Assembly: GCF_900890705.1 (NCBI RefSeq)
Contig: NZ_CAAHFH010000001.1
Coordinates: forward strand, 682,001-746,000
From: Pontiella sulfatireligans
GTDB taxonomy: Bacteria; Verrucomicrobiota; Kiritimatiellia; Kiritimatiellales; Pontiellaceae
Length of the DNA: 64,000 nucleotides
Direction of reading: 5' to 3'
Part shown: positions 9,537 through 18,244 of the stretch, one piece after another
Position numbering within the stretch: position 1 is the stretch's first letter
Layout: each line of letters starts with the position of its first letter
Made by a program: the position numbers and the translations under genes
The notes under the pieces: model-generated
The model's input: only the letters and a program-made list of their open reading frames with translations
The model's database searches: none
Told to the model about the DNA's origin: nothing

Positions 9537-10586
9537 ATGAGCGAAAACACTATAGAAGAGCCGTTGACGCGACAGGCATTGAACAAAGTTATCCTTAAGT
9601 TCGCCAAGCCAAGCCGAGGCAAAGCAGCTTGGCAGTTGGCCGATACGCTCATTCCCTATTTCTGCCTTTGGGCCTTGGCCGTCTACGGCTTCCAAAATGG
9701 GTATTCCCGCTGGCTCTGCTTTATTCCGATCTTGGCTGCCGCGCCCTTTCTCGTGCGCATATTCATTATTTTCCACGACTGTTGCCACTCGTCATTTTTT
9801 GCATCCAAGTGGGCCAACACGCTGACCGGATACATAACCGGCGTCCTCGCTTCGACTCCGTTCCGGGACTGGGGCAAAGCCCACATCAGGCATCATGCCA
9901 CGGCGGGAAACCTGGACCGCCGCGGGGTTGGCGATGTTTGGACGCTAACGGTGGAAGAATATATTTCGGCCCCAAAGCTGAAGCGGATCACCTACCGCAT
10001 TTTCCGCCATCCGCTGTTTCTTTTCGGCGTTGGCCCCTCTTATGTATTTCTTATCTTTCACCGCTTTTCGCAAAAAGACATCCAGCACCAAGGACGGTTG
10101 AGCGTCTACATCACCAACCTGGCCATGCTTCTGCTCTTCCTGCTGGGTTGGACCGCTATCGGCTATAAAACCTTCCTGCTGATCCAGCTTCCTATCACCA
10201 TCATTGCAGCCACGCTTGGGCTTTGGCTCTTTTATGTGCAGCACCAGTACGAGGAAGTCTACTGGGCGCGCAACGATGTCCGCGATTCCGTGAAAGCCGC
10301 GCTTGAAGGCAGTTCCTACTACAAGTTGCCCAAGGTGGCTCAATGGTTCACCGGCAACATTGGACTGCACCACATCCACCATCTAAATCCGTCGATCCCC
10401 AACTACAACCTGCAGCCGTGCCACGACGAAATCCAGGCCCTGCAGCACATTGAGCCCCTCGGCTTCCGCAAAAGCTTCAAGTCGCTCCGCATCCACCTTT
10501 GGGACGAAGACACCAAAAAGCTCATCAGCTTCAAAGCCATGAAGCTGATCCGCAAAGCCCGTCGCAAAACCGATCAAACGAAATAA
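9537..10586 (+). CDS. Membrane fatty acid desaturase
   Basis: A di-iron acyl-lipid desaturase of the omega-6/DesA type. Three histidine boxes are present: HDCCH, HIRHH and the C-terminal HHIHH, separated by hydrophobic membrane segments. The frame is open to 9492, but MSENTIEEPL at ATG 9537 is the likelier start, giving 349 residues; no strong ribosome site is visible, so the start is uncertain. It probably introduces a double bond into membrane lipid acyl chains; position specificity cannot be read from sequence. It is monocistronic and followed by a word-type inverted repeat. Confidence 0.88.
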   Translation: MSENTIEEPLTRQALNKVILKFAKPSRGKAAWQLADTLIPYFCLWALAVYGFQNGYSRWLCFIPILAAAPFLVRIFIIFHDCCHSSFFASKWANTLTGYITGVLASTPFRDWGKAHIRHHATAGNLDRRGVGDVWTLTVEEYISAPKLKRITYRIFRHPLFLFGVGPSYVFLIFHRFSQKDIQHQGRLSVYITNLAMLLLFLLGWTAIGYKTFLLIQLPITIIAATLGLWLFYVQHQYEEVYWARNDVRDSVKAALEGSSYYKLPKVAQWFTGNIGLHHIHHLNPSIPNYNLQPCHDEIQALQHIEPLGFRKSFKSLRIHLWDEDTKKLISFKAMKLIRKARRKTDQTK

Positions 10587-10609
10587 AACACCCGCTCTGC
10601 AGGCCAGCT

Positions 10610-10668
10610 AAAGACACAAAGAAAAGCCATTCGGAATACGCTTCGTGAACTTGGTGTCTTTGTGTTTA
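10610..10668. repeat. Word-type inverted repeat (ACACAAAGAC family) after the desaturase
   Basis: The left arm AAAGACACAAAG faces a right arm CTTCGTGAACTTGGTGTC that ends CTTTGTGTTT. The same words occur in the longer copy at 28400-28478. It lies between the desaturase stop and the DUF1456 gene, where a terminator would be expected, but lacks a clean U-tract. Confidence 0.75.
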
Positions 10669-10697
10669 ACTCCCTACCTTTCTAAAGGAACCTAATC

Positions 10698-11153
10698 ATG
10701 ACCAACAACGACACCTTGCGCCGGTTGCGCTACGCTCTGAACATCGACGACGCCAAAGTGGCGGCCAACATTGCCCGTACCGGACGTGCAACCACCGCGG
10801 ACGAAGTCGCAAACTGGCTGAAGCGGGAAGATGAGCCGGGCTACACGGCCTTTTCTGACACCCTGCTCTGTCGTTTTCTCGACGGACTCATCATTGACCG
10901 TCGAGGCCCTCATCCCTCCGGCACAGCGCCCGAGCCTCTCGAATTCCTCTCCAATAATGAGGTGCTTAAAAAACTGCGGATTGCCCTGGAAATGAAGGAG
11001 GAGGACGTGCTGGCAACGTTCAAGAATGCGGAATTCGTCGTCACCAAGGCCGAGCTCGGTTCGTTTTTCAGGAAAGACGGACACCGCAACTACCGCAAAT
11101 GCCCCGAACAAGTGCTGCGCAAGTTTATCCACGGCCTCAGCAAAAAAGACTAG
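10698..11153 (+). CDS. DUF1456 family protein (YehS-like)
   Basis: A 151-residue protein made of two DUF1456 repeats, each beginning with a pattern like LRRLRYALNIDDAKV or LKKLRIALEMKEEDV and holding an RxD-type helical bundle. Function is unknown in the family. AAAGGAACCTAATC precedes the ATG. It stands alone between a word repeat and a convergent gene. Confidence 0.88.
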   Translation: MTNNDTLRRLRYALNIDDAKVAANIARTGRATTADEVANWLKREDEPGYTAFSDTLLCRFLDGLIIDRRGPHPSGTAPEPLEFLSNNEVLKKLRIALEMKEEDVLATFKNAEFVVTKAELGSFFRKDGHRNYRKCPEQVLRKFIHGLSKKD

Positions 11154-11169
11154 ATTCGCGTGCCAGTGC

Positions 11170-11862
11170 TTAGCGCTTTTTGTGGCCTGAGCCACGGTTA
11201 AAATTGCGCGTTGACGAAGACGACCTGCCGCTGAACGAAACCGAGCCGCCACCCCCGTAAAAGGAGATGCCGGAACCACAGGAATTCCAATGGGCGGGGC
11301 TCCAACGATCATTTGTGTAGCGATGCGAATACCCGCTGTAGCTAGGACTGCTGGAATAAAACAAATACGTTCGCGGAGAGCCTTCCAGCTTTCGGCGCTC
11401 CTGCTCGGCGAGCAGCTGTTCCTTCTGAAGCTCAACCTTCTGTTTTTCAAGATCGATCCTCAACCGCTCCAACGCTAGTTCCTGTGCATCGCGATTGGCC
11501 AGCAGTTCCTGCCGGTCCGCCGGTTTCATCCAGTTGCCTTCAAAAAGGATCAGGCCTTGTCCCAGCTGCGCCAATTCAAAGGCGTCCTTCTCCATTTGGA
11601 GTTTTTCAAGGCGGACCTTCCGCTGGGCATAGGTCCTCAACCCTTCTTCCACAGATTTCCGTTGCTGTTCAGTCAATGAGTCGGACGCCAGCGCCGCGTA
11701 GGTCACTTGACATCCGCCGCCGTCATGCACAATCAGCATGCGCTCGGGGTCCGCAGAAATAATGATTACGTTCTTATAGACCTCGCCGGTCCGCAATCTG
11801 AGATCTTCTGCAAAAGCGAACGATCCGATGCACAGCAATGCAATGATCATTAGTGTTTTCAT
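11170..11862 (-). CDS. Secreted coiled-coil protein of unknown function
   Basis: I do not recognise the family. ATG 11862 is chosen because AGGAGG lies 4 nt upstream. The 230-residue product begins with a signal peptide (MKTLMIIALLCIGSFAFAED) and a short beta-rich segment, RLRTGEVYKNV. A charged, probably coiled-coil stretch rich in Leu, Glu, Gln and Arg fills about residues 60-160, and the tail is Ser/Gly/Tyr-rich ending in GSGHKKR. It is probably periplasmic or surface-exposed. The convergent upstream neighbour is the DUF1456 gene. Confidence 0.75.
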   Translation of the reverse strand: MKTLMIIALLCIGSFAFAEDLRLRTGEVYKNVIIISADPERMLIVHDGGGCQVTYAALASDSLTEQQRKSVEEGLRTYAQRKVRLEKLQMEKDAFELAQLGQGLILFEGNWMKPADRQELLANRDAQELALERLRIDLEKQKVELQKEQLLAEQERRKLEGSPRTYLFYSSSPSYSGYSHRYTNDRWSPAHWNSCGSGISFYGGGGSVSFSGRSSSSTRNFNRGSGHKKR

Positions 11863-11929
11863 GCAACCTCCTGCCACGCCGTTATTGTAGCAACTGTGTC
11901 AACTCTGACCGCTTGGCCCGTCGCTTTGT

Positions 11930-13276
11930 TCATTCATCAACCTTTTGAGGCGACAGCTGGGTGGCGCGGGGAAAGACGATCCTGACAAACAGAACCACGG
12001 CCAAGCTCCCGATTAGAAAGTATGGCGTAAAATATTGAGCGCCTTCGATAAACAGCTCATTCGACCCCGTTGGCATGTCCGGAGAGCGGGCCAGATAACG
12101 CAAAAGCTGGGCGTAGACCACGCCGATGAATCCATAGCCCAGATTCAACGCCATGCCCTTGAAGCTGAGTATCGTGGCGCGCATGGATTTGTCCGATATG
12201 CGGTTGAGGTAGTAGGAAAGCGAAAACGTAACGATCGTAAACGCGGCAAACAATAGTCCCGAAAAAAGCAGGCCGGCATACGGGATAAAAAACGATACCC
12301 CGGCAAAACCAATCAGACCGGCAAGAGCAGCTGCACCGAAAACAAAACCCGGGGTCTTCCGCTCGACCAAACGCCGTGCGAGCGGCGCAATGACAAAGTT
12401 CATCAGAGCAATCAGGGCGCCGAGAATGCCCAGCGCATATTCCGGATACTCGATGAGGCGGTAGTATTCGGAGTTGAGTGTCACAAACATCCGGATAATG
12501 CTGTCGAGAAATGCGCCGGCCAAAATCACGATCAAAGCAAAAGGTGTTTTTAAAATCCACAGCCCGGCTTCAAACGTTTGCCGGAAAGCGGCGCCAATCG
12601 AGAGTTGCTTCGATTCGTGACCATCGTCCACCTCCACAAACCGGATGCAGTTCAACCAGCATACGATGGATGAGAGCAGCGTTAGATAGAGCGGAAGCCG
12701 CAGCGTTGCCTCCTTGTTGATGCTGCCCTGAAATCCGAACAGCGATGCGATCCTACCGAGCAGGTCCGGGTCATAGACCAACCCGCCCGTAATCATCGCC
12801 ACCATAAATGCAACGGACTGCCATTTTGCCGCTTTTTCCAGTACATGCGACCATTGGTCTTTCATGCCCGCTTCTTCTAGGCTCTCATAGACGAGAGCCT
12901 CATCGGAACCACTGGCCGAGGCCTCGCCCAGCCCGCTGAGTACCCGGTTGAGTGCAAGCACCCAGAACAGCAACGTTGGGTTTCCCCGCGGGGCAAATGC
13001 CCATACCGACATTTCGGCGACCATTAGCGTCGCTGTCAAAACCAGCAGCTTTTTACGCCCCAGCAAATCCGACAATGCGCCCGATGGAACCTCGGCGAGA
13101 ATGATCGTTGTCGCCCAAATGACATTCAGCATCGCGAACTGATCCAGCGTCAGTCCGAAGTCCAGAAAGATGACCGCAAAGACGGGATAGTAGAACCGCG
13201 CGTTGAACAACACCCGGAACACAAGAAACCGACGGATGTTGTTGCGAGCAATGGCTTGGAGATCAGTCAGCTTCAT
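11930..13276 (-). CDS. Major facilitator superfamily transporter
   Basis: A 448-residue protein with about 12 hydrophobic segments. The loop after TM2 carries GALSDLLGRKKLLV, matching the MFS motif-A pattern GxLaDrxGrkxxl. The substrate cannot be told from sequence. Its ATG overlaps the stop of the upstream antiporter gene by 4 nt (ATGA), so the two are translationally coupled. Confidence 0.85.
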   Translation of the reverse strand: MKLTDLQAIARNNIRRFLVFRVLFNARFYYPVFAVIFLDFGLTLDQFAMLNVIWATTIILAEVPSGALSDLLGRKKLLVLTATLMVAEMSVWAFAPRGNPTLLFWVLALNRVLSGLGEASASGSDEALVYESLEEAGMKDQWSHVLEKAAKWQSVAFMVAMITGGLVYDPDLLGRIASLFGFQGSINKEATLRLPLYLTLLSSIVCWLNCIRFVEVDDGHESKQLSIGAAFRQTFEAGLWILKTPFALIVILAGAFLDSIIRMFVTLNSEYYRLIEYPEYALGILGALIALMNFVIAPLARRLVERKTPGFVFGAAALAGLIGFAGVSFFIPYAGLLFSGLLFAAFTIVTFSLSYYLNRISDKSMRATILSFKGMALNLGYGFIGVVYAQLLRYLARSPDMPTGSNELFIEGAQYFTPYFLIGSLAVVLFVRIVFPRATQLSPQKVDE

Positions 13277-14859
13277 GAATCGATTTTCCCACGGAGGAGC
13301 GTCGGCAGAAAAAACAAGACGATCACCCCAAGCGCAAGCGATGCGTACGGAGTGAGCCCTAAACCGGAAGGAAGAAACCCGATGAGAATCGCTAGGGACG
13401 CCGCAATGAGCGCGTACGGCATCTGCGTTCTGACATGCTCCATCGGTTCGATGCCGCAGGAAATGGAAGAGACAATCGTTGTGTCGCTAAAGGGCGAGCA
13501 ATGATCGCCGAACACAGCGCCGCTGAACACCGCCGCCACCGTTCCATGGATTAGCGGGATAACCGCACCGTCTGTAAAGCCCAGTGCAACCGGAAGCGCC
13601 AACGGCATCAAGATGCCCATCGTCCCCCACGACGTGCCCGTACTGAACGAAATCAGCGCACCGGTCACAAAGACCAACGCAGGGAACGTGGACGGAGGCA
13701 GGTTTCCGTTGAGCATGCCGGAGAGCACGTGAACCGCATCAAGCTCGCGGAGCGTGCTGCTCAGCACCCAGGCCGAAATCAGAATCAGCACCGGATTGAA
13801 TAGCTTCAACACACCGTCGCCAAAAACCTGCGAGGCGTGCTCCCCCAGTTTTCGGATGCCTGAAACGTTCAGCAGGTAGGCCAGCATTCCGGCCGCCGCG
13901 CTGACGCAGACCAGCACCAGCGCAGCATCTGCATTTCCATAGGCATCGGATATCTTTTTGAGTGAAAGTGGAAACCAGCTCCCCTCCACTCCATTGCCGT
14001 AAAGGCCGATCAGCAAACCGATTATAAGGAAGGTCAGCGGAATCAGCGCCGGCAGCGCCGAACCGTTGCTTTCAACTTCCGGCGTTGGCTTGTTTCCCCG
14101 ATTAGCATCGTCGGCCTCGGCCCTGCGCATGGGGCCAATGTTCCAATCTTTGGAAATAACGACCGCCAGCAGGATCAGGGTGAACCAGCAATAATAGTTA
14201 AAAGGGATCGAATTCAAAAAGAGTTGGAACGGTTGAACCGTTGACTCCGCGTCCACCTGCAGCAGCCCCTCGCGGATCATCGACAACTGATAGGCGATCC
14301 AAGTAGAGATGACCGCCACGCAGGCCACGGCCGAGCTGGTGGAATCCACAATGTAGGCCATTTTCTGACGGGAGACGCCGGCTTTCTTGGCCATCGGCGC
14401 GAGCGACTTTCCCACCAGCATGCTGTTGGCCAGCCCGTCAAAGAAGCAAATCAGGCCAAGCGAGTACGCCCCCCACTGCACGCGTCTTTTAGTATTCCCT
14501 TCCGAGTTGTTGAACCATTTGCGCATCAGCGCCTGAATGCCTCCCCCCTTCTCGAGCAGCGCCACAAAACCGCCGAGCAGCAACGTGAAGATCAACACGC
14601 TCAGATTCCACGCACTTTGCAGCACCGGAATCAAATGGTCTGAAAAGCCGGAGACAAATGCGTTGAACGGATTACCGTTCGCCAAAAGAATCAGGCCGGC
14701 GCTCGCACCAATCAGGAGCCCGGAGAGTGACCGGTTCAGCAGAAATACAGAAACGAGCGCCACGACGCTCGGCCACAGCGCCGTCCAGCTGGCATCCGTC
14801 AGAACCACCAGCCAGGTGCACAGCCAAACAATCAATACGATAAGGGGGCGGACTTTCAT
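13273..14859 (-). CDS. NhaC-family Na+/H+ antiporter-like protein
   Basis: A 528-residue inner-membrane protein with many hydrophobic segments and stretches typical of the Na+/H+ antiporter NhaC/ArsB-like group: FSTGTSWGTMGILMPLALP and GDHCSPFSDTTIVSS. It is expected to exchange Na+ and H+, or to move an organic ion. The downstream MFS gene is coupled by an ATGA overlap. One exact TTCCAA-N3-TTGGAA palindrome lies inside at 14141-14155. Confidence 0.87.
   Translation of the reverse strand: MKVRPLIVLIVWLCTWLVVLTDASWTALWPSVVALVSVFLLNRSLSGLLIGASAGLILLANGNPFNAFVSGFSDHLIPVLQSAWNLSVLIFTLLLGGFVALLEKGGGIQALMRKWFNNSEGNTKRRVQWGAYSLGLICFFDGLANSMLVGKSLAPMAKKAGVSRQKMAYIVDSTSSAVACVAVISTWIAYQLSMIREGLLQVDAESTVQPFQLFLNSIPFNYYCWFTLILLAVVISKDWNIGPMRRAEADDANRGNKPTPEVESNGSALPALIPLTFLIIGLLIGLYGNGVEGSWFPLSLKKISDAYGNADAALVLVCVSAAAGMLAYLLNVSGIRKLGEHASQVFGDGVLKLFNPVLILISAWVLSSTLRELDAVHVLSGMLNGNLPPSTFPALVFVTGALISFSTGTSWGTMGILMPLALPVALGFTDGAVIPLIHGTVAAVFSGAVFGDHCSPFSDTTIVSSISCGIEPMEHVRTQMPYALIAASLAILIGFLPSGLGLTPYASLALGVIVLFFLPTLLRGKIDS
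14141..14155. repeat. TTCCAATCTTTGGAA palindrome inside the NhaC-type gene
   Basis: An exact match to TTCCAA-N3-TTGGAA; on the gene strand it falls in codons for SKDWN. It is one of five exact copies in the window. Confidence 0.8.
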
Positions 14860-14968
14860 AGTTTGAGGCTAGGTTGCCCTTACTGATTTTAATTTCAACA
14901 CCCAAACCCGAAAAATAGCCTGTCGTTATTTCTCTTAAATATGCACTGAATAGATTTTGGCTTTTGAA

Positions 14969-14988
14969 GCGCGGTCTTTAGACTGCGC
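14969..14988. repeat. GCGCGGTCT/AGACTGCGC palindrome upstream of the RhuM-Fic gene
   Basis: A 20-nt near-perfect palindrome (one G-T mismatch) lies 21 nt before the GTG start of the RhuM-Fic gene. It could be an operator for that gene or a member of the dispersed palindromes. The sequence alone does not decide. Confidence 0.5.
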
Positions 14989-15009
14989 ACATTCTAAAGG
15001 AGATTTGGC

Positions 15010-15963
15010 GTGGCGAAGAAAACTTCGGAGCTGGTGCTATATAAAAGCAAGGATGGATCAGTTCAGTTGGATGCCCAACTGGAACAGGAGACAATTTGGC
15101 TGTCGCAGTCGCAATTGTGTGAGCTGTTTGGTAGAGACCAATCTGTAGTATCTCGACATGTACGTAATGTTTTCAATGAGGGGGAGCTGCCCACGAAAAG
15201 CAATATGCAAAAAATGCATATTAGTGGTTCGGATAAACCCGTTACCCTCTATAGCCTGGATGTAATAATATCCGTTGGGTATCGAGTCAAATCCCAACGT
15301 GGCACCGAGTTTCGTATTTGGGCGACTAATGTGCTGAAGCAGCACATCGTGCAGGGCTATACTATCAACGAAAAGCGGCTGAAAGAGCTGAAGCAGACGC
15401 TAAAACTGGCCTCCGACATCTCCAAGCGGAAAACCTTGTCTGGCGACGAGGCCTCCATTCTTTTGCAGACCGTCTCCGAATATGCAGTTGCATTGGATCT
15501 GCTCGACGACTACGACCATCAACGGGTTGAGTTAGGCAAGGTATCACGCCGTAAAGCAAAACCAGTTTCGTACGATGAATCCATGAAACTGATCGAGGCC
15601 ATGCGCCAAAAGTTTGGCGACTCGGCGGTGTTCGGAAAAGAGAAAGACAAGAGCCTGCACAGCTCGCTCAATGCCGTCATGCAAAGCTTCGACGGAAAAG
15701 ACGTCTATCCATCGGTTGAGGAAAAGGCCGCGCACCTGCTCTATTTCCTCGTCAAAAATCACAGTTTTGTCGATGGCAACAAACGGATTGCCGCCGCGGT
15801 CTTTCTGCGCTTCGCCGACAAAAACCGGCTGATCTATGACAAAGCAGGCAACAAGCGCGTTGCCAACAACGCACTCGTCGCCATGACGTTGATGATTGCC
15901 GAGAGCCGTCCGCAGGAAAAAGATGTCATCACGGCAATGCTCACAAATTTGATTGCGAATTAA
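15010..15963 (+). CDS. RhuM-type protein fused to a Fic/Doc domain
   Basis: A 317-residue two-domain protein. Residues about 5-130 are RhuM-like (IWLSQSQLCELFGRDQSVVSRHVRNVF, with a winged-helix look, then YSLDVIISVGYRVKSQRGTEFRIWA). The C-terminal part carries HSFVDGNKRIAA near residue 254, the Fic/Doc active-site motif HxFxxGNKRxA. The domain chemistry is transfer of AMP or phosphate to a protein. The GTG start is supported by AAAGGAG 7 nt upstream. No obvious antitoxin lies beside it; the next gene, a cobalamin adenosyltransferase, follows after 14 nt. RhuM was described in Salmonella pathogenicity island 3. Confidence 0.87.
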   Translation: MAKKTSELVLYKSKDGSVQLDAQLEQETIWLSQSQLCELFGRDQSVVSRHVRNVFNEGELPTKSNMQKMHISGSDKPVTLYSLDVIISVGYRVKSQRGTEFRIWATNVLKQHIVQGYTINEKRLKELKQTLKLASDISKRKTLSGDEASILLQTVSEYAVALDLLDDYDHQRVELGKVSRRKAKPVSYDESMKLIEAMRQKFGDSAVFGKEKDKSLHSSLNAVMQSFDGKDVYPSVEEKAAHLLYFLVKNHSFVDGNKRIAAAVFLRFADKNRLIYDKAGNKRVANNALVAMTLMIAESRPQEKDVITAMLTNLIAN

Positions 15964-15977
15964 CCAGGAGACTACTC

Positions 15978-16526
15978 ATGCCAAAGATATTCACCAAAAC
16001 GGGCGACAAGGGCGAGACGGGGCGGTTCGACGGAACGCGCGTGCCGAAAAACGATCCGATCATTGAGGTCAACGGAACCATCGATGAATGCAATACAATG
16101 ATTGGCGTGGCGCGTAGCTACAATGAGGACGAGCGGCTCGACGGCATTCTCAAGCAATATCAAAGCCTGCTGATTGTCGCCGGATCAGAAGTCACCAATG
16201 TGGGGAACGACGAGCGCCTGCCCTTCGTCACCGAGGCTGACATTCAGGCCATGGAAAATTTGATCGACGAGCTGGAAAAGGAGCTTGAACCGCTCACTAA
16301 CTTTATTCTGCCGGCCGGCGGCAAAGCATCCGCGCATCTGCATCTTGCCCGCACCGCATCGCGTAAAGTGGAGCGCCGGCTCGTCTACCTGCGCGACTCC
16401 GTGGAGGTCAACCCGATCCTGCTGGCCTACTTCAACCGCCTCTCCGACACGCTCTTCGTCCTCGCCCGCTACGCCGCCAAGCTTTCTGGAAACGAAGACG
16501 AATTCTGGGTGAATCCGAAATCGTAG
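15978..16526 (+). CDS. ATP:cob(I)alamin adenosyltransferase, PduO type
   Basis: Forms adenosylcobalamin from cob(I)alamin and ATP. The P-loop-like N-terminus IFTKTGDKGETGRFDGTRV and the helical-bundle signature around LPAGGKASAHLHLARTASRKVERR are characteristic. The length of 182 residues is normal. CAGGAGACTACTC precedes the ATG. It is only 14 nt after the RhuM-Fic gene and probably shares its transcript. Two short hairpins follow its stop codon. Confidence 0.93.
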   Translation: MPKIFTKTGDKGETGRFDGTRVPKNDPIIEVNGTIDECNTMIGVARSYNEDERLDGILKQYQSLLIVAGSEVTNVGNDERLPFVTEADIQAMENLIDELEKELEPLTNFILPAGGKASAHLHLARTASRKVERRLVYLRDSVEVNPILLAYFNRLSDTLFVLARYAAKLSGNEDEFWVNPKS

Positions 16527-16594
16527 CATGGGCATCCTGCCCATGTTCCGCACCGTCCGCGCACCGCTCTGCCGCAACGGGCTGGCAGCCCGTT
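16527..16594. repeat. Two 8-N3-8 hairpins between the adenosyltransferase and sulfatase 1
   Basis: CATGGGCA-TCC-TGCCCATG (16527-16545) and AACGGGCT-GGC-AGCCCGTT (16576-16594) are both perfect 8-bp arms around a 3-nt centre. The first begins directly after the TAG stop. No U-tract follows, so they are not standard terminators, though they sit between convergent genes. Confidence 0.75.
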
Positions 16595-16599
16595 CTACG

Positions 16600-18147
16600 T
16601 TAAAACTGCGGCATCTTCCAATCCTTGGAAACATTGCTCTTGTGCCACGTACCTTGGGCATGCGTTGAAGGCTTGTTGCTGACCGGCTTGATTTGCTTCC
16701 CGGCTAAGTGGTCCTTGTTTTTAGCCAGCTCCTGCCAGCGAGCCGACATTTCAGCAACGCGTTCGGGAAATTTACCCGCGAGGTCGATCTGCTCGCAGCG
16801 GTCGTCGGCAATATTGTAGAGCTCCCACTTTTGGCCGTAGAAGCTGACGATCTTCCAGTCGCCTTGGCGCAGGGCGCGGCAGGAAGTGAATTGGAAATAG
16901 ATTTCGTTGTGCCCCGCCCTTTCCAATCCTTGGAAAAGCGGCGCCAACGACTTGCCCTGCAACGGTTCGATATTTTCCGCGACTGGGTAATTCGCATTAC
17001 CGACCTCGATGCACGTTGCCATGATGTCGACCAAATGGCCGGGATCCCGCTCCCAGCCACCCTTGTTTTTGATGTGCTTAGGCCAGTGAACGATCAGCGG
17101 CGAAGAGATGCCTCCTTCGTGCTGGGTTTGTTTGTAGTGGCGCAGCGGCGTGTTGCCGACGGTCGCCCAGCTCGCATCGTATAGGTAGAACGACTTTCCC
17201 TCCCACGGCGGAATATCGATGTTTTTGCTGCGCTCAAACGGGCAGGCCCCGTTGTCGGAGCACAGGATGATAAGCGTATTGTCCAGCTGACCTTTGCTCT
17301 TCAAATAGTCGATGATCCGGCCAATGTTTTGGTCCACCCGGTCCACCATCGCTGCGAAAATGGACATGCGGAAGCCTTCAAACTCGCGCTCCTGATCGGT
17401 CATCGTTGCCCATTCAGGAACATGCTCCGGCATAGGGGGAAGCGGCATGTCCGCCGGAAAGATGCCGAGACGTTTCTGTTTTTCAAAGCGCGTTTTTCGG
17501 ATCTGCTTCCAGCCGTCGTCGTAGCGGCCGAGATATTTCTGAATGTCCGCCTTGGGTGCCTGCAATGGATAGTGCGGCGCGTTGAAGGCAATATAGTGAA
17601 AGAACGGCTTGCCGCTCTCCAGTGCTTCATCAATAAACTTCATCGACCAATCGACATTGGCGTCGGTGGTGTAGAAATCTTCATCAAATTCGTTCCACAC
17701 TTCGCCGTTGAGCCGGAAGGTTTTGTCGCCGACAAAATAGTCGGTCGCACCTGAAAGATGACCCCAATAGCGCTGAAACCCAAAGTCGGTCGGTTGCTTG
17801 TCGAGATGCCACTTGCCTGCCATCGAGGTAAAGTAACCGGCCTTGCCAAGCACCTCGGCGATCGTGGTTGCGCGCTTGAGCTTCTGGTTGCCGGCCTGGT
17901 TGCAGTAAAGCCCGCTCAACAGACAAACGCGCGACGAGTGGCATTTTGCCGTGTTATAGAATTGGGTAAAGCGCAGTCCCTCTACGGCCAGTGCATCAAT
18001 CCGCGGTGTTTCGATCTCCGAGCCGTAGCAACCAAAATCGGAAAACCCCAGATCATCGACCATCATCAAAAGAATGTTCGGCCTGTCGACGGCACCAGCC
18101 GAACATGCAAGACAGACCACTATACTTGTCAACAGAAACCTTTTCAT
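16600..18147 (-). CDS. Secreted sulfatase (S1 family), sulfatase 1
   Basis: A type I sulfatase that hydrolyses sulfate esters. Start ATG 18147 gives a signal peptide (MKRFLLTSIVVCLACSAGA), followed by the metal-binding RPNILLMMVDDLG with its Asp pair. The formylglycine site is C69-H-S-S-R73. Further conserved parts are GKWHL and LIILCSDNGA. At 515 residues the length is typical. The carbohydrate substrate cannot be assigned. Two exact TTCCAA-N3-TTGGAA palindromes lie inside (16616-16630, 16921-16935), the first covering codons near the stop. A sulfatase gene lies upstream in the same direction, separated by an inverted repeat. Confidence 0.95.
   Translation of the reverse strand: MKRFLLTSIVVCLACSAGAVDRPNILLMMVDDLGFSDFGCYGSEIETPRIDALAVEGLRFTQFYNTAKCHSSRVCLLSGLYCNQAGNQKLKRATTIAEVLGKAGYFTSMAGKWHLDKQPTDFGFQRYWGHLSGATDYFVGDKTFRLNGEVWNEFDEDFYTTDANVDWSMKFIDEALESGKPFFHYIAFNAPHYPLQAPKADIQKYLGRYDDGWKQIRKTRFEKQKRLGIFPADMPLPPMPEHVPEWATMTDQEREFEGFRMSIFAAMVDRVDQNIGRIIDYLKSKGQLDNTLIILCSDNGACPFERSKNIDIPPWEGKSFYLYDASWATVGNTPLRHYKQTQHEGGISSPLIVHWPKHIKNKGGWERDPGHLVDIMATCIEVGNANYPVAENIEPLQGKSLAPLFQGLERAGHNEIYFQFTSCRALRQGDWKIVSFYGQKWELYNIADDRCEQIDLAGKFPERVAEMSARWQELAKNKDHLAGKQIKPVSNKPSTHAQGTWHKSNVSKDWKMPQF
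16616..16630. repeat. TTCCAATCCTTGGAA palindrome in sulfatase 1, near its 3' end
   Basis: An exact copy; on the gene strand it codes within VSKDWKMP, just before the stop. Confidence 0.8.
16921..16935. repeat. TTCCAATCCTTGGAA palindrome, second copy in sulfatase 1
   Basis: An identical 15-mer, extended to 17 by flanking T and A. It encodes FQGLE on the gene strand. Confidence 0.8.
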
Positions 18148-18168
18148 CGTCCAGTCCTTCGGTTTTTT

Positions 18169-18244
18169 AACCACTAATCTACACTAATTCACACTAATCA
18201 TTCCTTCCCTTGAATTAGTGGAGATTAGTGAAAATTAGTGGTTA
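18169..18244. repeat. Word-type inverted repeat (ATTAGTG words, period about 10) between the two sulfatases
   Basis: Two arms of about 31 nt (18169-18199 and 18212-18244) are each built from three ATTAGTG words spaced about 10 nt apart. They are inverted around a 12-nt centre. The stop codon of sulfatase 2 (TAA, 18235-18237 on the minus strand) lies inside the right arm, so the repeat supplies the end of the gene. Confidence 0.85.
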
